From contig NZ_KB911581.1 of assembly GCF_000383595.1 (NCBI RefSeq), positions 8,701,519 to 8,765,518 of the forward strand: DNA of 64,000 nucleotides. Direction: 5' to 3'. Position 1 is the stretch's first letter, and each line of letters begins with the position of its first letter. A program made the position numbers and the translations under genes. The notes below the pieces were generated by a model, which was not told where the DNA came from, ran no database searches, and saw only the letters and a list, made by a program, of their open reading frames with translations. The stretch is from Streptomyces bottropensis ATCC 25435. GTDB lineage: Bacteria > Actinomycetota > Actinomycetes > Streptomycetales > Streptomycetaceae. Shown here piece after piece: positions 34,038-42,999 of this stretch.

Positions 34038-34244
34038 TCAGGCCTCGCTGCGCTGCTGCGGAATACCCGCGAGCAGTGCGCGGACCTCAGCCTCGCGGTA
34101 GCGGCGGTGTCCGCCGAGCGTACGGATGGACGTGAGCTTGCCGGCCTTCGCCCACCGCGTGACCGTCTTCGGGTCCACACGGAACATGGTGGCGACCTCA
34201 GCCGGGGTCAGCAGCGGCTCGGCATCAGGGGTGCGAGCGGTCAT
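34038..34244 (-). CDS. bldC: Developmental regulator BldC (MerR-like DNA-binding protein)
   Basis: This 68-residue single-domain winged-helix protein consists of LLTPAEVATMFRVDPKTVTR, WAKAGKLTSIRTLGGHRRY and REAEVRALL. BldC binds DNA as cooperative asymmetric head-to-tail multimers and delays the onset of development in Streptomyces. Start ATG 34242-34244 behind GGAGG. It has a long gene-free upstream region, fitting complex control, and its own terminator. The sequence is nearly the whole known protein, so identification is firm. Confidence 0.97.
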   Translation of the reverse strand: MTARTPDAEPLLTPAEVATMFRVDPKTVTRWAKAGKLTSIRTLGGHRRYREAEVRALLAGIPQQRSEA

Positions 34245-34898
34245 GAGCGGCCTCCTCGGGAGAACCGAACCTTCTCGGTTCTTTCCTCTAAATTCTGCAC
34301 CTTGACCCGCGTTGCCCGAAATGGCGGACGCGAGTCGAGTCGGTTATAGGACGAACGGCTTGTCCTCGGCACTACAACTACACCATCCGTCCAGCCACGT
34401 CGGCCAAACCGATGGAATTGCCCTCCCAGGTGTTCATCAGCGACGGATGCCGATGGACCACCCCATAGCGGACAGTCACGCCACTGTGACGATCAGTCAC
34501 AGCGGCGTGCAGGAGTCACGAGACCCCCCCAATAGCGTGCAATGCTGAGATTCCACCCAAACGCGGGCAGAAGGAGCATCCCCCGGGCTCCTTGTCCTAT
34601 TTTGACACGAGGAGGTGCGTAAGAGGCAAGGCCCGCGTAAGTGCAATCCGTCACGCTTGGCGGCTTCTTGACGCAAAAGCCCGGATCGGGACCTACGTCC
34701 CCTGTGACACCCCGCAGGTCACTGCGCGGTGTCAAGCTTGGGTCAAGGGTGGACAGTTCACCATGGTTCGGCCTTCATGGAAAGCCTTTGCCCACTGGCC
34801 CCACAAGTCACAAGTACGGCTGCGGGGTTGCGTCGGTTCAACCGGATCAGTCCGATTCTGCTCACCTTGGGTTCGAACCTGATCGCCGAGAGCCGGTC
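34245..34898. other. Upstream region of bldC, gene-free
   Basis: These 654 bp have lower GC than the surroundings and no credible gene. They lie between the start of bldC and the end of the next minus-strand gene, so they hold the bldC promoter and a long leader. Weak short inverted repeats such as CGTCACGCCACTGTGACGATCAGTCA near 34475 are visible but not convincing. Confidence 0.5.
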
Positions 34899-35741
34899 TC
34901 AGTTCGCCGAGCGCCGGTCCCGCACCGCCCGCCAGCGCTCGACCAGCCGCCCGTACGCCTCCCCCGCGGCCGCCCCGTCCCCGTCGCGGAGGGCCTTGAT
35001 GCCCTCGGCGACATCGGCGGCGGAGTGGTCGCCGTCCAGCTCGGCGGCGGGCAGGACGTGCACCAGGCCGCCGTAGTCCAGCTCGACGAGCGAGCGCGGG
35101 TGGAACTCCTCCAGCCAGCGGCCCACGTCGATCAGACCGTCCACGAGCGGCCCCTCGTCGACGGTGTCCCGCAGGGTCCGCAGCCCACGCGCCACGCGCC
35201 GACGGGCCTGCACCATGGGAGTGCGATAGCGAAGCACCGGCGAATTCTCGCCGGATCCCTTCTCGTAGGTGCGCTCCTCGTCCGAGACGAGCACGAACCA
35301 GTTCAGCGGCACCTGCCAGGTCGCCGTGCGGATCCACGGCCGGGCGTCGGGGTTGCCGGCCATCCACCGCTCGTAGTCCTGGCTCGCCTGGTGGCGCACC
35401 AGAGGCGGCAGCACCGCGTCCAGGACCGGGGCGGGCAGTTCCTCGGCGAGGTCGCCGAGCGCCTGCCAGCCGCGCAGCCGGGTCCGCCAGGGGCACACGC
35501 AGACCACCCCGTCGACATCCAGCACGAAGGCGTCCCCGCTCTCGTGCACCGGCACCGGCATGGGCGGGGTCGGCAGCAGGTCGGCCAGCGAGCGGCGCAG
35601 CTCGTCCTGATAGGAGGGCCGGTCGGTGCGCCGGGCGTAGCGGGTCCAGTGGCCGCGCTCCGGCTCGGGGAAGGCCGCCAGCGGTTCGTACACGCGAAGG
35701 TAGGACGCGTACGGGACGATCACCGAGGACACCTTGGGCAC
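34899..35741 (-). CDS. Conserved actinobacterial protein of unknown function
   Basis: This 280-residue soluble protein has no signal peptide or membrane segment. Recognisable stretches are FVLDVDGVVCVCPWRTRLRG, TATWQVPLNWFVLVSDEE and RSLVELDYGGLVHVLPAAEL. I do not know the domain; the mixed alpha/beta pattern would suit a regulatory or nucleotide-binding protein. GTG start 35739-35741 behind GGGAGGGAG. It is divergent from vdh, with 223 bp between them. Confidence 0.72.
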   Translation of the reverse strand: MPKVSSVIVPYASYLRVYEPLAAFPEPERGHWTRYARRTDRPSYQDELRRSLADLLPTPPMPVPVHESGDAFVLDVDGVVCVCPWRTRLRGWQALGDLAEELPAPVLDAVLPPLVRHQASQDYERWMAGNPDARPWIRTATWQVPLNWFVLVSDEERTYEKGSGENSPVLRYRTPMVQARRRVARGLRTLRDTVDEGPLVDGLIDVGRWLEEFHPRSLVELDYGGLVHVLPAAELDGDHSAADVAEGIKALRDGDGAAAGEAYGRLVERWRAVRDRRSAN

Positions 35742-35964
35742 GCCTGCTCCCTCCCCCGGCTGTCACCGGGGAAACCTGCCGAACCCGCACACCGGCGGGC
35801 CGGAAAACTGTGCGGATCCCACCACGTCCGTACTCCGGGAGTGGGGTGATCCTGAGGCTGCGCCGCTGTACGGCGGACGCAGGCTCTAATCTCATGCCCA
35901 CAGACCCCGCCACCCGTACGGGAGCCTGTACCCAACCGCCGCTTCTTACCCAGGAGTCACCACA

Positions 35965-37059
35965 GTGACCGATGTATCTGACGGCGTCCTGCACACCCTG
36001 TTCCAGTCGGACCAGGGCGGTCACGAGCAAGTCGTGCTCTGCCAGGACCGGGCCAGCGGCCTCAAGGCCGTCATCGCCATCCACTCCACCGCGCTCGGCC
36101 CCGCTCTCGGCGGCACGCGCTTCTACCCCTACGCGACCGAGGCGGAGGCCGTCGCCGACGCGCTGAACCTCGCCCGCGGGATGTCGTACAAGAACGCCAT
36201 GGCCGGACTCGACCACGGCGGCGGCAAGGCCGTGATCATCGGCGACCCCGACCGGATCCGGAGCGAGGAGCTGCTGCTCGCCTACGGGCGGTTCGTGGCC
36301 TCGCTGGGCGGCCGCTACGTCACCGCGTGCGACGTCGGCACGTACGTCGCCGACATGGACGTCGTGGCCCGCGAGTGCCGCTGGACGACGGGCCGCTCCC
36401 CCGAGAACGGCGGCGCGGGCGACTCGTCCGTGCTCACCGCCTTCGGCGTCTACCAGGGCATGCGCGCCTCCGCCCAGCACGTCTGGGGCGATCCGTCGCT
36501 GCGCGGCCGCCGGGTCGGCATCGCGGGCGTCGGCAAGGTCGGCCACCACCTCGTGACGCACCTGCTGGCCGAGGGCGCCGAGATCGTGATCACGGACGTG
36601 CGCGAGGACGCCGTGCGGCGGATCCTCGACCGGCACCCGGAAGGGATCACCGCGGTCTCCGGCACCGACGCGCTCATCCGGACCGAGGGGCTCGACATCT
36701 ACGCCCCCTGCGCGCTCGGCGGGGCCCTCGACGACGACTCCGTGCCCGTCCTCACCGCCAAGGTGGTGTGCGGCGCGGCCAACAACCAGCTCGCCCACCC
36801 CGGCGTCGAGAAGGACCTCGCCGACCGCGGGATCCTCTACGCGCCGGACTACGTGGTGAACGCCGGCGGGGTCATCCAGGTCGCCGACGAGCTCCACGGG
36901 TTCGACTTCGAGCGGTGCAGGGCCAAGGCCGCGAAGATCTTCGACACCACGCTGGCGATCTTCGCACGTGCGAAGACGGATGGTATTCCGCCAGCCGCCG
37001 CGGCCGACCGGATCGCCGAGCAGCGGATGCACGAGGCGGCCTTGCGCCGCGGTCACTGA
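35965..37059 (+). CDS. vdh: Valine (branched-chain/phenylalanine-type) dehydrogenase
   Basis: This 364-residue NAD-dependent amino acid dehydrogenase deaminates valine and related amino acids to 2-oxo acids, feeding acyl-CoA precursors in Streptomyces. The catalytic Lys residues are in GMSYKNA (K76) and GGGKAVI (K88). The Rossmann motif is GIAGVGKVG near 180, and NAGGVIQVADEL lies near the C terminus. It starts with GTG at 35965. Length and motifs match Streptomyces Vdh closely; leucine or phenylalanine dehydrogenase would be the alternatives. Confidence 0.94.
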   Translation: MTDVSDGVLHTLFQSDQGGHEQVVLCQDRASGLKAVIAIHSTALGPALGGTRFYPYATEAEAVADALNLARGMSYKNAMAGLDHGGGKAVIIGDPDRIRSEELLLAYGRFVASLGGRYVTACDVGTYVADMDVVARECRWTTGRSPENGGAGDSSVLTAFGVYQGMRASAQHVWGDPSLRGRRVGIAGVGKVGHHLVTHLLAEGAEIVITDVREDAVRRILDRHPEGITAVSGTDALIRTEGLDIYAPCALGGALDDDSVPVLTAKVVCGAANNQLAHPGVEKDLADRGILYAPDYVVNAGGVIQVADELHGFDFERCRAKAAKIFDTTLAIFARAKTDGIPPAAAADRIAEQRMHEAALRRGH

Positions 37060-37105
37060 GTCCGGCCGGCCGGCGGCGCACGGCCTCCGTGCGGCGCCGG
37101 CCGGT

Positions 37106-37150
37106 ACCCGCCGACGGCATTAGAGAGAACTCTCACTTCCGTCGGCGGGT
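37106..37150 (+). terminator. Terminator-like hairpin after vdh
   Basis: A 12-bp stem ACCCGCCGACGG / CCGTCGGCGGGT encloses a 21-nt loop that contains the small inverted repeat GAGAG-AA-CTCTC. The large loop and its inner repeat are odd for a plain terminator. Confidence 0.6.
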
Positions 37151-37372
37151 CGCTCGCCCAGAAACGGTTAAAATCACCTTTGACCAGCGGGGAAAGGGCT
37201 CCCCGCAGGTTCTGGGCACGGGCACGTCCTGCGGGCGACGTACCGTATGGGCGTGGGCTCAGGTACCGTGGAAGCCCTACGGACCGGTCTCTCCATGGAG
37301 AGTCCGTTCCAGATCATGAACGCGTGTCAAGACTCTGGGGCCACCGAGCCCCGTATCCGAGGGGGTCGAGCC

Positions 37373-37627
37373 ATGGGGCGCGGCCGGGCAAAGGCCAAGC
37401 AGACGAAGGTCGCCCGCCAGCTGAAGTACAGCAGCGGCGGGACTGATCTGTCGCGTCTGGCCAATGAGCTGGGCGCTTCGACTTCGAGCCAGCCGCCGAA
37501 TGGCGAGCCGTTCGAGGATGACGAAGAGGACGACGACCCGTACTCCCAGTACGCGGATCTCTACAACGACGACGATGAGGACGAGGACGACGAGTCCGGT
37601 CCGGCGTCGCATCGCCGCGGGGCTTGA
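37373..37627 (+). CDS. DUF3073 protein
   Basis: This 84-residue protein has a basic N terminus (GRGRAKAKQTKVARQLKY) and a very acidic C terminus (runs of Asp and Glu with SQYADLYNDDDE). DUF3073 is a small conserved actinobacterial family of unknown function, commonly found near purM. ATG 37373 behind GAGGGGG. It is monocistronic, with a terminator after it. The charge pattern would suit RNA or ribosome binding, which is speculation. Confidence 0.88.
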   Translation: MGRGRAKAKQTKVARQLKYSSGGTDLSRLANELGASTSSQPPNGEPFEDDEEDDDPYSQYADLYNDDDEDEDDESGPASHRRGA

Positions 37628-37645
37628 CGCCGTAACGCCGCGCTT

Positions 37646-37684
37646 ACCCGGTCCGGGTGGGTTTCCACCGCCGGACCGGGTTTT
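37646..37684 (+). terminator. Terminator after the DUF3073 gene
   Basis: Arms ACCCGGTCCGG (37646-37656) and CCGGACCGGGT (37671-37681) are followed by TTT. Confidence 0.85.
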
Positions 37685-37829
37685 GTGCGGTCCCGCTCCG
37701 CTGCGGGCTGGGGCGCCTCATAGCTCGGGTCGCCCTGCGATCTGGCGACCGCGGGCGCGTTGTGCGTTTCTCCCGCGGTTCCCCGCGCCCCGGGGGCGGC
37801 CTTCGGCCTGCCCCGGGGGCTGGAGCTGT

Positions 37830-38900
37830 TCAGGCGCGCGCGTAGTCGCCCACCAGTTCCGCGCCCGTCGTGTGGTCGGCGCGGTCGGTGATCTCGCCCG
37901 CCACCCAGGCATCGACTCCACGGTCCGCCAGGGTCCTCAGGGCCACGTCCGCGGACTCCTGGGCGACGATGGCGATCATGCCCACGCCCATGTTCAGGGT
38001 CTTCTCCAGCTCCAGGCGCTCGACCTGGCCCGTCCTGCCGACCAGGTCGAAGATCGGGGCCGGGGTCCAGGTGGAGCGGTCCACGGTCGCGTGGAGGGTG
38101 TCGGGGATCACGCGGGCCAGGTTGGCCGCGAGACCGCCGCCGGTGACGTGGCTGAAGGCGTGGACCTCGGTGGTGCGGGTGAGGGCCAGACAGTCCAGCG
38201 AGTAGATCTTGGTGGGCTCAAGCAGCTCCGCGCCGAGGGTGCGGCCCAGCTCGGCGATCTCGGCGTCCAGGGAGAGACCGGCCTGGTTCAGCAGGACATG
38301 CCGGACGAGCGAGTACCCGTTCGAGTGAAGGCCGGAGGCCGCCATGGCGATCACCGCGTCACCCGTACGGATACGATCCGGGCCGAGCAGGTGCTCCGCC
38401 TCGACCACGCCCGTACCGGCGCCGGCCACGTCGAAGTCGTCCGGGCCGAGGAGGCCGGGGTGCTCGGCGGTCTCGCCGCCGACGAGGGCGCAGCCGGCGA
38501 GGACACAGCCCTCGGCGATGCCCTTGACGATGGCGGCGACCCGCTCCGGGTGGACCTTGCCGACGCAGATGTAGTCGGTCATGAACAGCGGTTCGGCGCC
38601 GCAGACCACGATGTCGTCCATCACCATCGCGACCAGGTCGTGGCCGATGGTGTCGTACACGCCGAGCTGCCGGGCGATGTCGACCTTCGTGCCGACGCCG
38701 TCCGTGGCGGAGGCGAGCAGCGGGCGCTCGTAGCCCTTGAGGGCGGAGGCGTCGAAGAGACCGGCGAAGCCGCCGAGGCCGCCGAGGACCTCGGGGCGCT
38801 GCGTCTTCTTCACCCACTCCTTCATCAGCTCGACGGCGCGGTCGCCCGCCTCGATGTCGACGCCCGCGGCTGCGTAGCTGGCACCAGTTGTCTCAGACAT
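37830..38900 (-). CDS. purM: Phosphoribosylformylglycinamidine cyclo-ligase
   Basis: This 356-residue AIR synthetase of purine biosynthesis closes FGAM to AIR using ATP. It shows the Gly-rich segment GGLGGFAGLFDA, LLASATDGVGTKV, GGETAEHPGL and HVTGGGLAANLAR, all typical of PurM. Start ATG 38898-38900; an upstream extension in frame is the purF shadow. It lies 41 bp after purF in the same direction, so the two form an operon. Confidence 0.97.
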   Translation of the reverse strand: MSETTGASYAAAGVDIEAGDRAVELMKEWVKKTQRPEVLGGLGGFAGLFDASALKGYERPLLASATDGVGTKVDIARQLGVYDTIGHDLVAMVMDDIVVCGAEPLFMTDYICVGKVHPERVAAIVKGIAEGCVLAGCALVGGETAEHPGLLGPDDFDVAGAGTGVVEAEHLLGPDRIRTGDAVIAMAASGLHSNGYSLVRHVLLNQAGLSLDAEIAELGRTLGAELLEPTKIYSLDCLALTRTTEVHAFSHVTGGGLAANLARVIPDTLHATVDRSTWTPAPIFDLVGRTGQVERLELEKTLNMGVGMIAIVAQESADVALRTLADRGVDAWVAGEITDRADHTTGAELVGDYARA

Positions 38901-38941
38901 GACGGTGAGAACTTTCGTGTCGTACTGCAGGGAGGACGGGC

Positions 38942-40468
38942 TTACGGGCGACGGATCGCGTCGGCCGCGGCCGTGGCTGCCGGTCCGGCGGCCAGCTCGG
39001 TCTCCAGGAGCTGCTTGCCGAGCAGCTCGGGGTCCGGCAGCTCCATCGGGTACTCGCCGTCGAAGCAGGCGCGGCAGAGGTTGGGCTTGGCGATGGTGGT
39101 CGCCGCGATCATGCCGTCGAGGGAGATGTACGCCAGGGAGTCGGCGCCGAGCGAGGTGCCGATCTCGTCGATCGTCATGCCGTTGGCGATGAGTTCGGCG
39201 CGGGTCGCGAAGTCGATGCCGAAGAAGCAGGGCCACTTCACGGGCGGCGAGGAGATCCGGATGTGGACCTCGGCGGCGCCCGCCTCACGGAGCATCCGGA
39301 CCAGCGCGCGCTGGGTGTTGCCGCGGACGATCGAGTCGTCGACGACCACCAGGCGCTTGCCCTTGATGACTTCCTTGAGCGGGTTCAGCTTCAGGCGGAT
39401 GCCGAGCTGGCGGATCGTCTGGGAGGGCTGGATGAACGTACGTCCGACGTACGCGTTCTTCACCAGACCCGCACCGAACGGGATGCCCGAGGCCTCCGCG
39501 TAGCCGATGGCGGCCGGGGTGCCGGACTCCGGGGTCGCTATGACGAGGTCGGCCTCGACCGGGGCTTCCTTGGCCAGCTTGCGGCCCATCTCCACCCGGG
39601 AGAGGTACACGTTCCGGCCGGCGATGTCGGTGTCCGGGCGGGCCAGGTAGACGTACTCGAAGACACAGCCCTTCGGCTTCGCTTCCGCGAATCGGGAGCT
39701 GCGCAGACCGTTCTCGTCGATGGCGATGAACTCGCCCGGCTCGATCTCGCGGACGAAGCTCGCGCCGCAGATGTCGAGGGCGGCGCCCTCGGAGGCGACG
39801 ACCCAGCCGCGCTCCAGCCGGCCGAGGACCAGCGGGCGGATCCCCTGCGGGTCACGGGCGGCGTACAGGGTGTGCTCGTTCATGAAGACCAGGGAGAAGG
39901 CACCGCGGACCTGCGGGAGGACCTTCGGGGCGGCCTCCTCGACGGTCAGCGACTTGCCGTCGTCGTCGACCTGGGCCGCGAGGAGCGCGGTGAGCAGGTC
40001 GGTGTCGTTGGTGGCCGCGACGCGGGGCGTACGGCCCTCCTGCTTGGGCAGGTCGGCGACCATCTCCGCGAGCTGGGCCGTGTTGACCAGGTTGCCGTTG
40101 TGACCGAGCGCGATGGAGCCGTGCGCGGTGGCACGGAACGTCGGCTGGGCGTTCTCCCACACGGAGGCACCCGTGGTCGAGTAGCGGGCGTGACCGACCG
40201 CGATGTGACCCTGGAGGGAACCGAGCGAGGTCTCGTCGAAGACCTGGGAAACGAGGCCCATGTCCTTGAAGACGAGGATCTGGGAGCCGTTGCTGACCGC
40301 GATACCCGCGGATTCCTGGCCCCGATGCTGGAGGGCGTAGAGCCCGAAGTAAGTGAGCTTCGCGACCTCTTCGCCCGGCGCCCAGACACCGAAGACGCCA
40401 CACGCGTCCTGGGGGCCTTTCTCGCCGGGGAGAAGGTCGTGGTTGAGTCGTCCGTCACCACGTGGCAC
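38942..40468 (-). CDS. purF: Amidophosphoribosyltransferase
   Basis: This 508-residue enzyme makes phosphoribosylamine from PRPP and glutamine, the first committed step of purine synthesis. It is made as a precursor: the N-terminal nucleophile Cys23 (DACGVFG) should be exposed by removal of 22 residues. The N-terminal amidotransferase domain is followed by the PRTase domain with VVVDDSIVRGNT (PRPP loop). Late Cys residues (KWPCFFG, NLCRACF) fit the iron-sulfur-containing type. Start GTG 40466-40468. It is followed by purM. Confidence 0.97.
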   Translation of the reverse strand: MPRGDGRLNHDLLPGEKGPQDACGVFGVWAPGEEVAKLTYFGLYALQHRGQESAGIAVSNGSQILVFKDMGLVSQVFDETSLGSLQGHIAVGHARYSTTGASVWENAQPTFRATAHGSIALGHNGNLVNTAQLAEMVADLPKQEGRTPRVAATNDTDLLTALLAAQVDDDGKSLTVEEAAPKVLPQVRGAFSLVFMNEHTLYAARDPQGIRPLVLGRLERGWVVASEGAALDICGASFVREIEPGEFIAIDENGLRSSRFAEAKPKGCVFEYVYLARPDTDIAGRNVYLSRVEMGRKLAKEAPVEADLVIATPESGTPAAIGYAEASGIPFGAGLVKNAYVGRTFIQPSQTIRQLGIRLKLNPLKEVIKGKRLVVVDDSIVRGNTQRALVRMLREAGAAEVHIRISSPPVKWPCFFGIDFATRAELIANGMTIDEIGTSLGADSLAYISLDGMIAATTIAKPNLCRACFDGEYPMELPDPELLGKQLLETELAAGPAATAAADAIRRP

Positions 40469-40552
40469 GACACCGAGTGTAGGCGAGATCGTGCACCGGT
40501 CCGAATCCGGTGATCTCGCCCGCCCCGGTTCCCGACTGCGGCCCTCGGCACG

Positions 40553-41374
40553 TCACTTGTCGGCGACGGCACCGATGCCCGCGTCGTTTTCGCTGGTCAG
40601 CGTGATACTGCGGTGATCGATCCGATACTCCACCGTGCCCTTGAAGATCTTCAGGAGGCTTCGCTCGGCGGCCATGAGTGAGTCGGAGCACATCTTACGG
40701 GTGGTCCGCGGACTGCCGAGGGTGATGCGGTCCTCGCTCACCGTGGCCTTCGCCGACACCTCGTTGCAGCCGACGCTTCCGCTGAGGGTCCCGGCCTTCT
40801 CGTCGAGGGTGAACCAGGCCTTGCCCCTGGCCGCCTCGGGGAGGGAGGTGGCGACGTCACGGTCCGTCAGGGAGTCGATCCGCCACTTCGTGCCGTACAG
40901 CTCGGCGGGCTTCTCCTTCGTCAGCTTCACGGTGTCGCCGTCACCCGTGGTGAGGGTGAGTCCGCCGTCGGCGGTCTCGGCCGTGAACGTCCCCGCGTCC
41001 AGGGTGCGGGCGAAGCTCCTCTCGAACTTCATCGGGGCGTCGGCGCAGGCCATCTCGGTGGACCGCGCGGCCTCGAAGTCGATGCCGTTCTTCTTGAACG
41101 CGGCGGTCGAGCCGAAGGTGTTGCAGCCGTAGTTGCCGTCGACCTCGCCGTTGTCGGCGATCTTCAGATAGGCGCCGTCGGGAGCCTGTTCGGTCTTCCC
41201 GCCCACGGTGAGGCTGTCGACCTTCCAGCGGACGCCGGTGACCGAGGACTTCTTGGTGCTCGCGTCGACGGCGCCGCTGCCGGGATCGCCGGCCGACTCG
41301 GAGCCACAGGCCGCGAGCAGCGGCAGCGGAAGCACGGCCAGGGCGGTGAGGGTGAGTCGCAGTCGCTTGTCCAT
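40553..41374 (-). CDS. Lipoprotein with two META domains
   Basis: This 273-residue protein has a lipoprotein signal (LALPLLAACG-type, Cys 23). Two META domains follow (VRWKVDSLTVGG ... NYGCNTF; TKWRIDSLTDRD ... GSVGCNEV), each with the conserved G-CN motif. META domains occur in HslJ-like envelope proteins linked to antibiotic or heat resistance; the precise role is unknown. ATG 41372-41374. It lies between the maleylpyruvate isomerase family gene and purF. Confidence 0.88.
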   Translation of the reverse strand: MDKRLRLTLTALAVLPLPLLAACGSESAGDPGSGAVDASTKKSSVTGVRWKVDSLTVGGKTEQAPDGAYLKIADNGEVDGNYGCNTFGSTAAFKKNGIDFEAARSTEMACADAPMKFERSFARTLDAGTFTAETADGGLTLTTGDGDTVKLTKEKPAELYGTKWRIDSLTDRDVATSLPEAARGKAWFTLDEKAGTLSGSVGCNEVSAKATVSEDRITLGSPRTTRKMCSDSLMAAERSLLKIFKGTVEYRIDHRSITLTSENDAGIGAVADK

Positions 41375-41427
41375 GGCGGTGGGACGAGTGGGGTCGGTGG
41401 GTGGTTCCACCGGGTTTCGTGGCCCGG

Positions 41428-42225
41428 TCAGCGCATCAGGGGCAGCAAGGCGCCCAGGTCGGCCCGTTCGCCGCTCGCGCTGACCTGCGCCTCGTCCAGG
41501 GCGACGGCCCACTCCACACGGCCGGTCGCGAGCCGGATCCAGGTCAACGGGTCGGTCTCGACGACGTTCGGCGGCGTACCCCGGGTGTGCCTCGGCCCCT
41601 CCACGCACTGCACGACGGCGTACGGCGGAATCCGCACTTCCGTCGAGCCGCCCGGCACCCGCGCGGCGAGGGTGTCGGCGAGCACCCGGACACAGGTGGC
41701 GAGGGCGTGCCGGTCGTACGGGACGTTGAGGCCGGGGACGGCTGCGTTCAGGTCGTCGGTGTGGACGACCAGCTCGACCGTGCGGGTGACCAGGTAGTCG
41801 TCGAGGAGCATGCCGCCGGCGCGGGTGTCGATGACCCGGCCCCGCGGGGCGGCGGCGAGCGCGTCGGTGATCCGCCGCTCCACCTCCGCGTAGAGGGCGA
41901 CGAGGTCGGGGTGGGCCTCGGCCAGGCCGTGGCTGCCCTCGGCGATGGCGGACGCGTGGGCGGCGGTCGCGGAGGCGTAGTCGAGGGGGCTCAGCTCGGC
42001 TTTCGGCGGCTCGGGCCGCTCCAGGGCCCGGCTGACGCTCTCCACGGCCATGGTGAGGTGTGCGGCCAGGTCTCGTACGGTCCACGCCCCGAGCCGGGTG
42101 GGCAGGGCGAGCCCCTCCTCGCTGAGGACGCCCACCGCCTCCCGTACGTGCCCGAACTGGGCCAGGACGGCCTTGCGGGTCTTGGCGGGGTCGTAGGCGC
42201 GGGGGCGTTTCCTGGCGGGCGGCAT
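41428..42225 (-). CDS. Maleylpyruvate isomerase family (mycothiol-dependent) protein
   Basis: This 265-residue protein has an N-terminal DinB-like four-helix domain (GHVREAVGVLSEEG, WTVRDLAAHLT with a metal His, ELVVHTDDL with a second His) and a C-terminal SCP2-like beta domain (TDPLTWIRLATGRVEW). Mycothiol-dependent metalloenzymes of actinobacteria have this build. The substrate is not known. It begins with ATG at 42223-42225 and precedes the META lipoprotein gene by about 53 bp. Confidence 0.85.
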   Translation of the reverse strand: MPPARKRPRAYDPAKTRKAVLAQFGHVREAVGVLSEEGLALPTRLGAWTVRDLAAHLTMAVESVSRALERPEPPKAELSPLDYASATAAHASAIAEGSHGLAEAHPDLVALYAEVERRITDALAAAPRGRVIDTRAGGMLLDDYLVTRTVELVVHTDDLNAAVPGLNVPYDRHALATCVRVLADTLAARVPGGSTEVRIPPYAVVQCVEGPRHTRGTPPNVVETDPLTWIRLATGRVEWAVALDEAQVSASGERADLGALLPLMR

Positions 42226-42380
42226 GGGCTGAGCGTATGCGGCCGTGCCCGCGTGGACGCCCGGTCACTCGAAAGTGTGGTCGACGGCGAAGTGCGTCCC
42301 GCTCCGACGCCCACTGGCGACACTGGCCTTCGCCCAGAAAGGGGGGCAACATCACGGTCCTGGCCGAGCGCACGTCTCAG

Positions 42381-42934
42381 ATGTCGGTGGTGGAGTTCGA
42401 AACGATCGCCTCGGCCGCTCCCGAGACCGTCACGTTGGAGTTCATCAACGGACGGATCGGAGTCAAGAAGGCGGCAGACGGAGACCACGACACGATCGTG
42501 ACGTGGCTTGCACGACGCTGTATGCAGGCCAGGCCCGACCTGGACCTCTACCAGGGACGAGGGCTCAGGGTCGAGTCCTACCGAGCGGGCAGAGCCAAAC
42601 CGGATGCGGTGGTGACCCCCGAGGCCCACTTCGCGGGGCACGGCGAGTGGGCCGACCCTGACGGTGCCCTCATGGTCGTCGAGGTCACCTCGTACGACTC
42701 CGACACCGACCGGCGGACCGGCACGAGGAACCGGCCGCGTACGGGCAGGCCGGGATCCCTCTGTACCTTCTGATCGACCGGGACTCGTGCACCGTCACCG
42801 TGCACAGCGCCCCGGACCGGCTGGTCGGCGGCTACCACGACGTGCACACCGCGAAGTTCGGCGAGAAGGTGTCCCTCCCCGGTCCGATCGGTATGGAGCT
42901 GGACACCGAGATCCTCAAGAACTACGTCCGCTGA
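42381..42934 (+). pseudogene. Uma2-family endonuclease-like gene, frameshifted
   Basis: The frame opens with MSVVEFETIASAAPETVTLE and the Uma2 motifs RVESYRAGRAKPDAVV and DGALMVVEVTSYDSDTD. Near 42711-42717 it shifts by one base. The following frame continues the family with DRHEEPAAYGQAGIPLYLLI, then VTVHSAPDRL, and ends at 42934. One missing base in a CGG repeat explains this. In the single open frame the protein ends at 42773 with a non-homologous tail. It is either a true pseudogene or a sequencing error. Uma2 proteins are PD-(D/E)xK-like and abundant in Streptomyces, with unknown roles. Confidence 0.82.
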
Positions 42935-42951
42935 CTCCGAGGACGCGAGGA

Positions 42952-42984
42952 AGCCCCGCCCGGACGTGCGATGCGGGCGGGGCT
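42952..42984. terminator. Bidirectional terminator between Uma2-like gene and purL
   Basis: Arms AGCCCCGCCCG (42952-42962) and CGGGCGGGGCT (42974-42984) stand between two convergent genes. Confidence 0.8.
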
Positions 42985-42999
42985 CCGTCGTACCGGGGA

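Noticed and set aside
34732..37056. 774-codon frame antisense to vdh
   Set aside because: It overlaps vdh and the 280-residue gene, both well supported; it has no recognisable domain.
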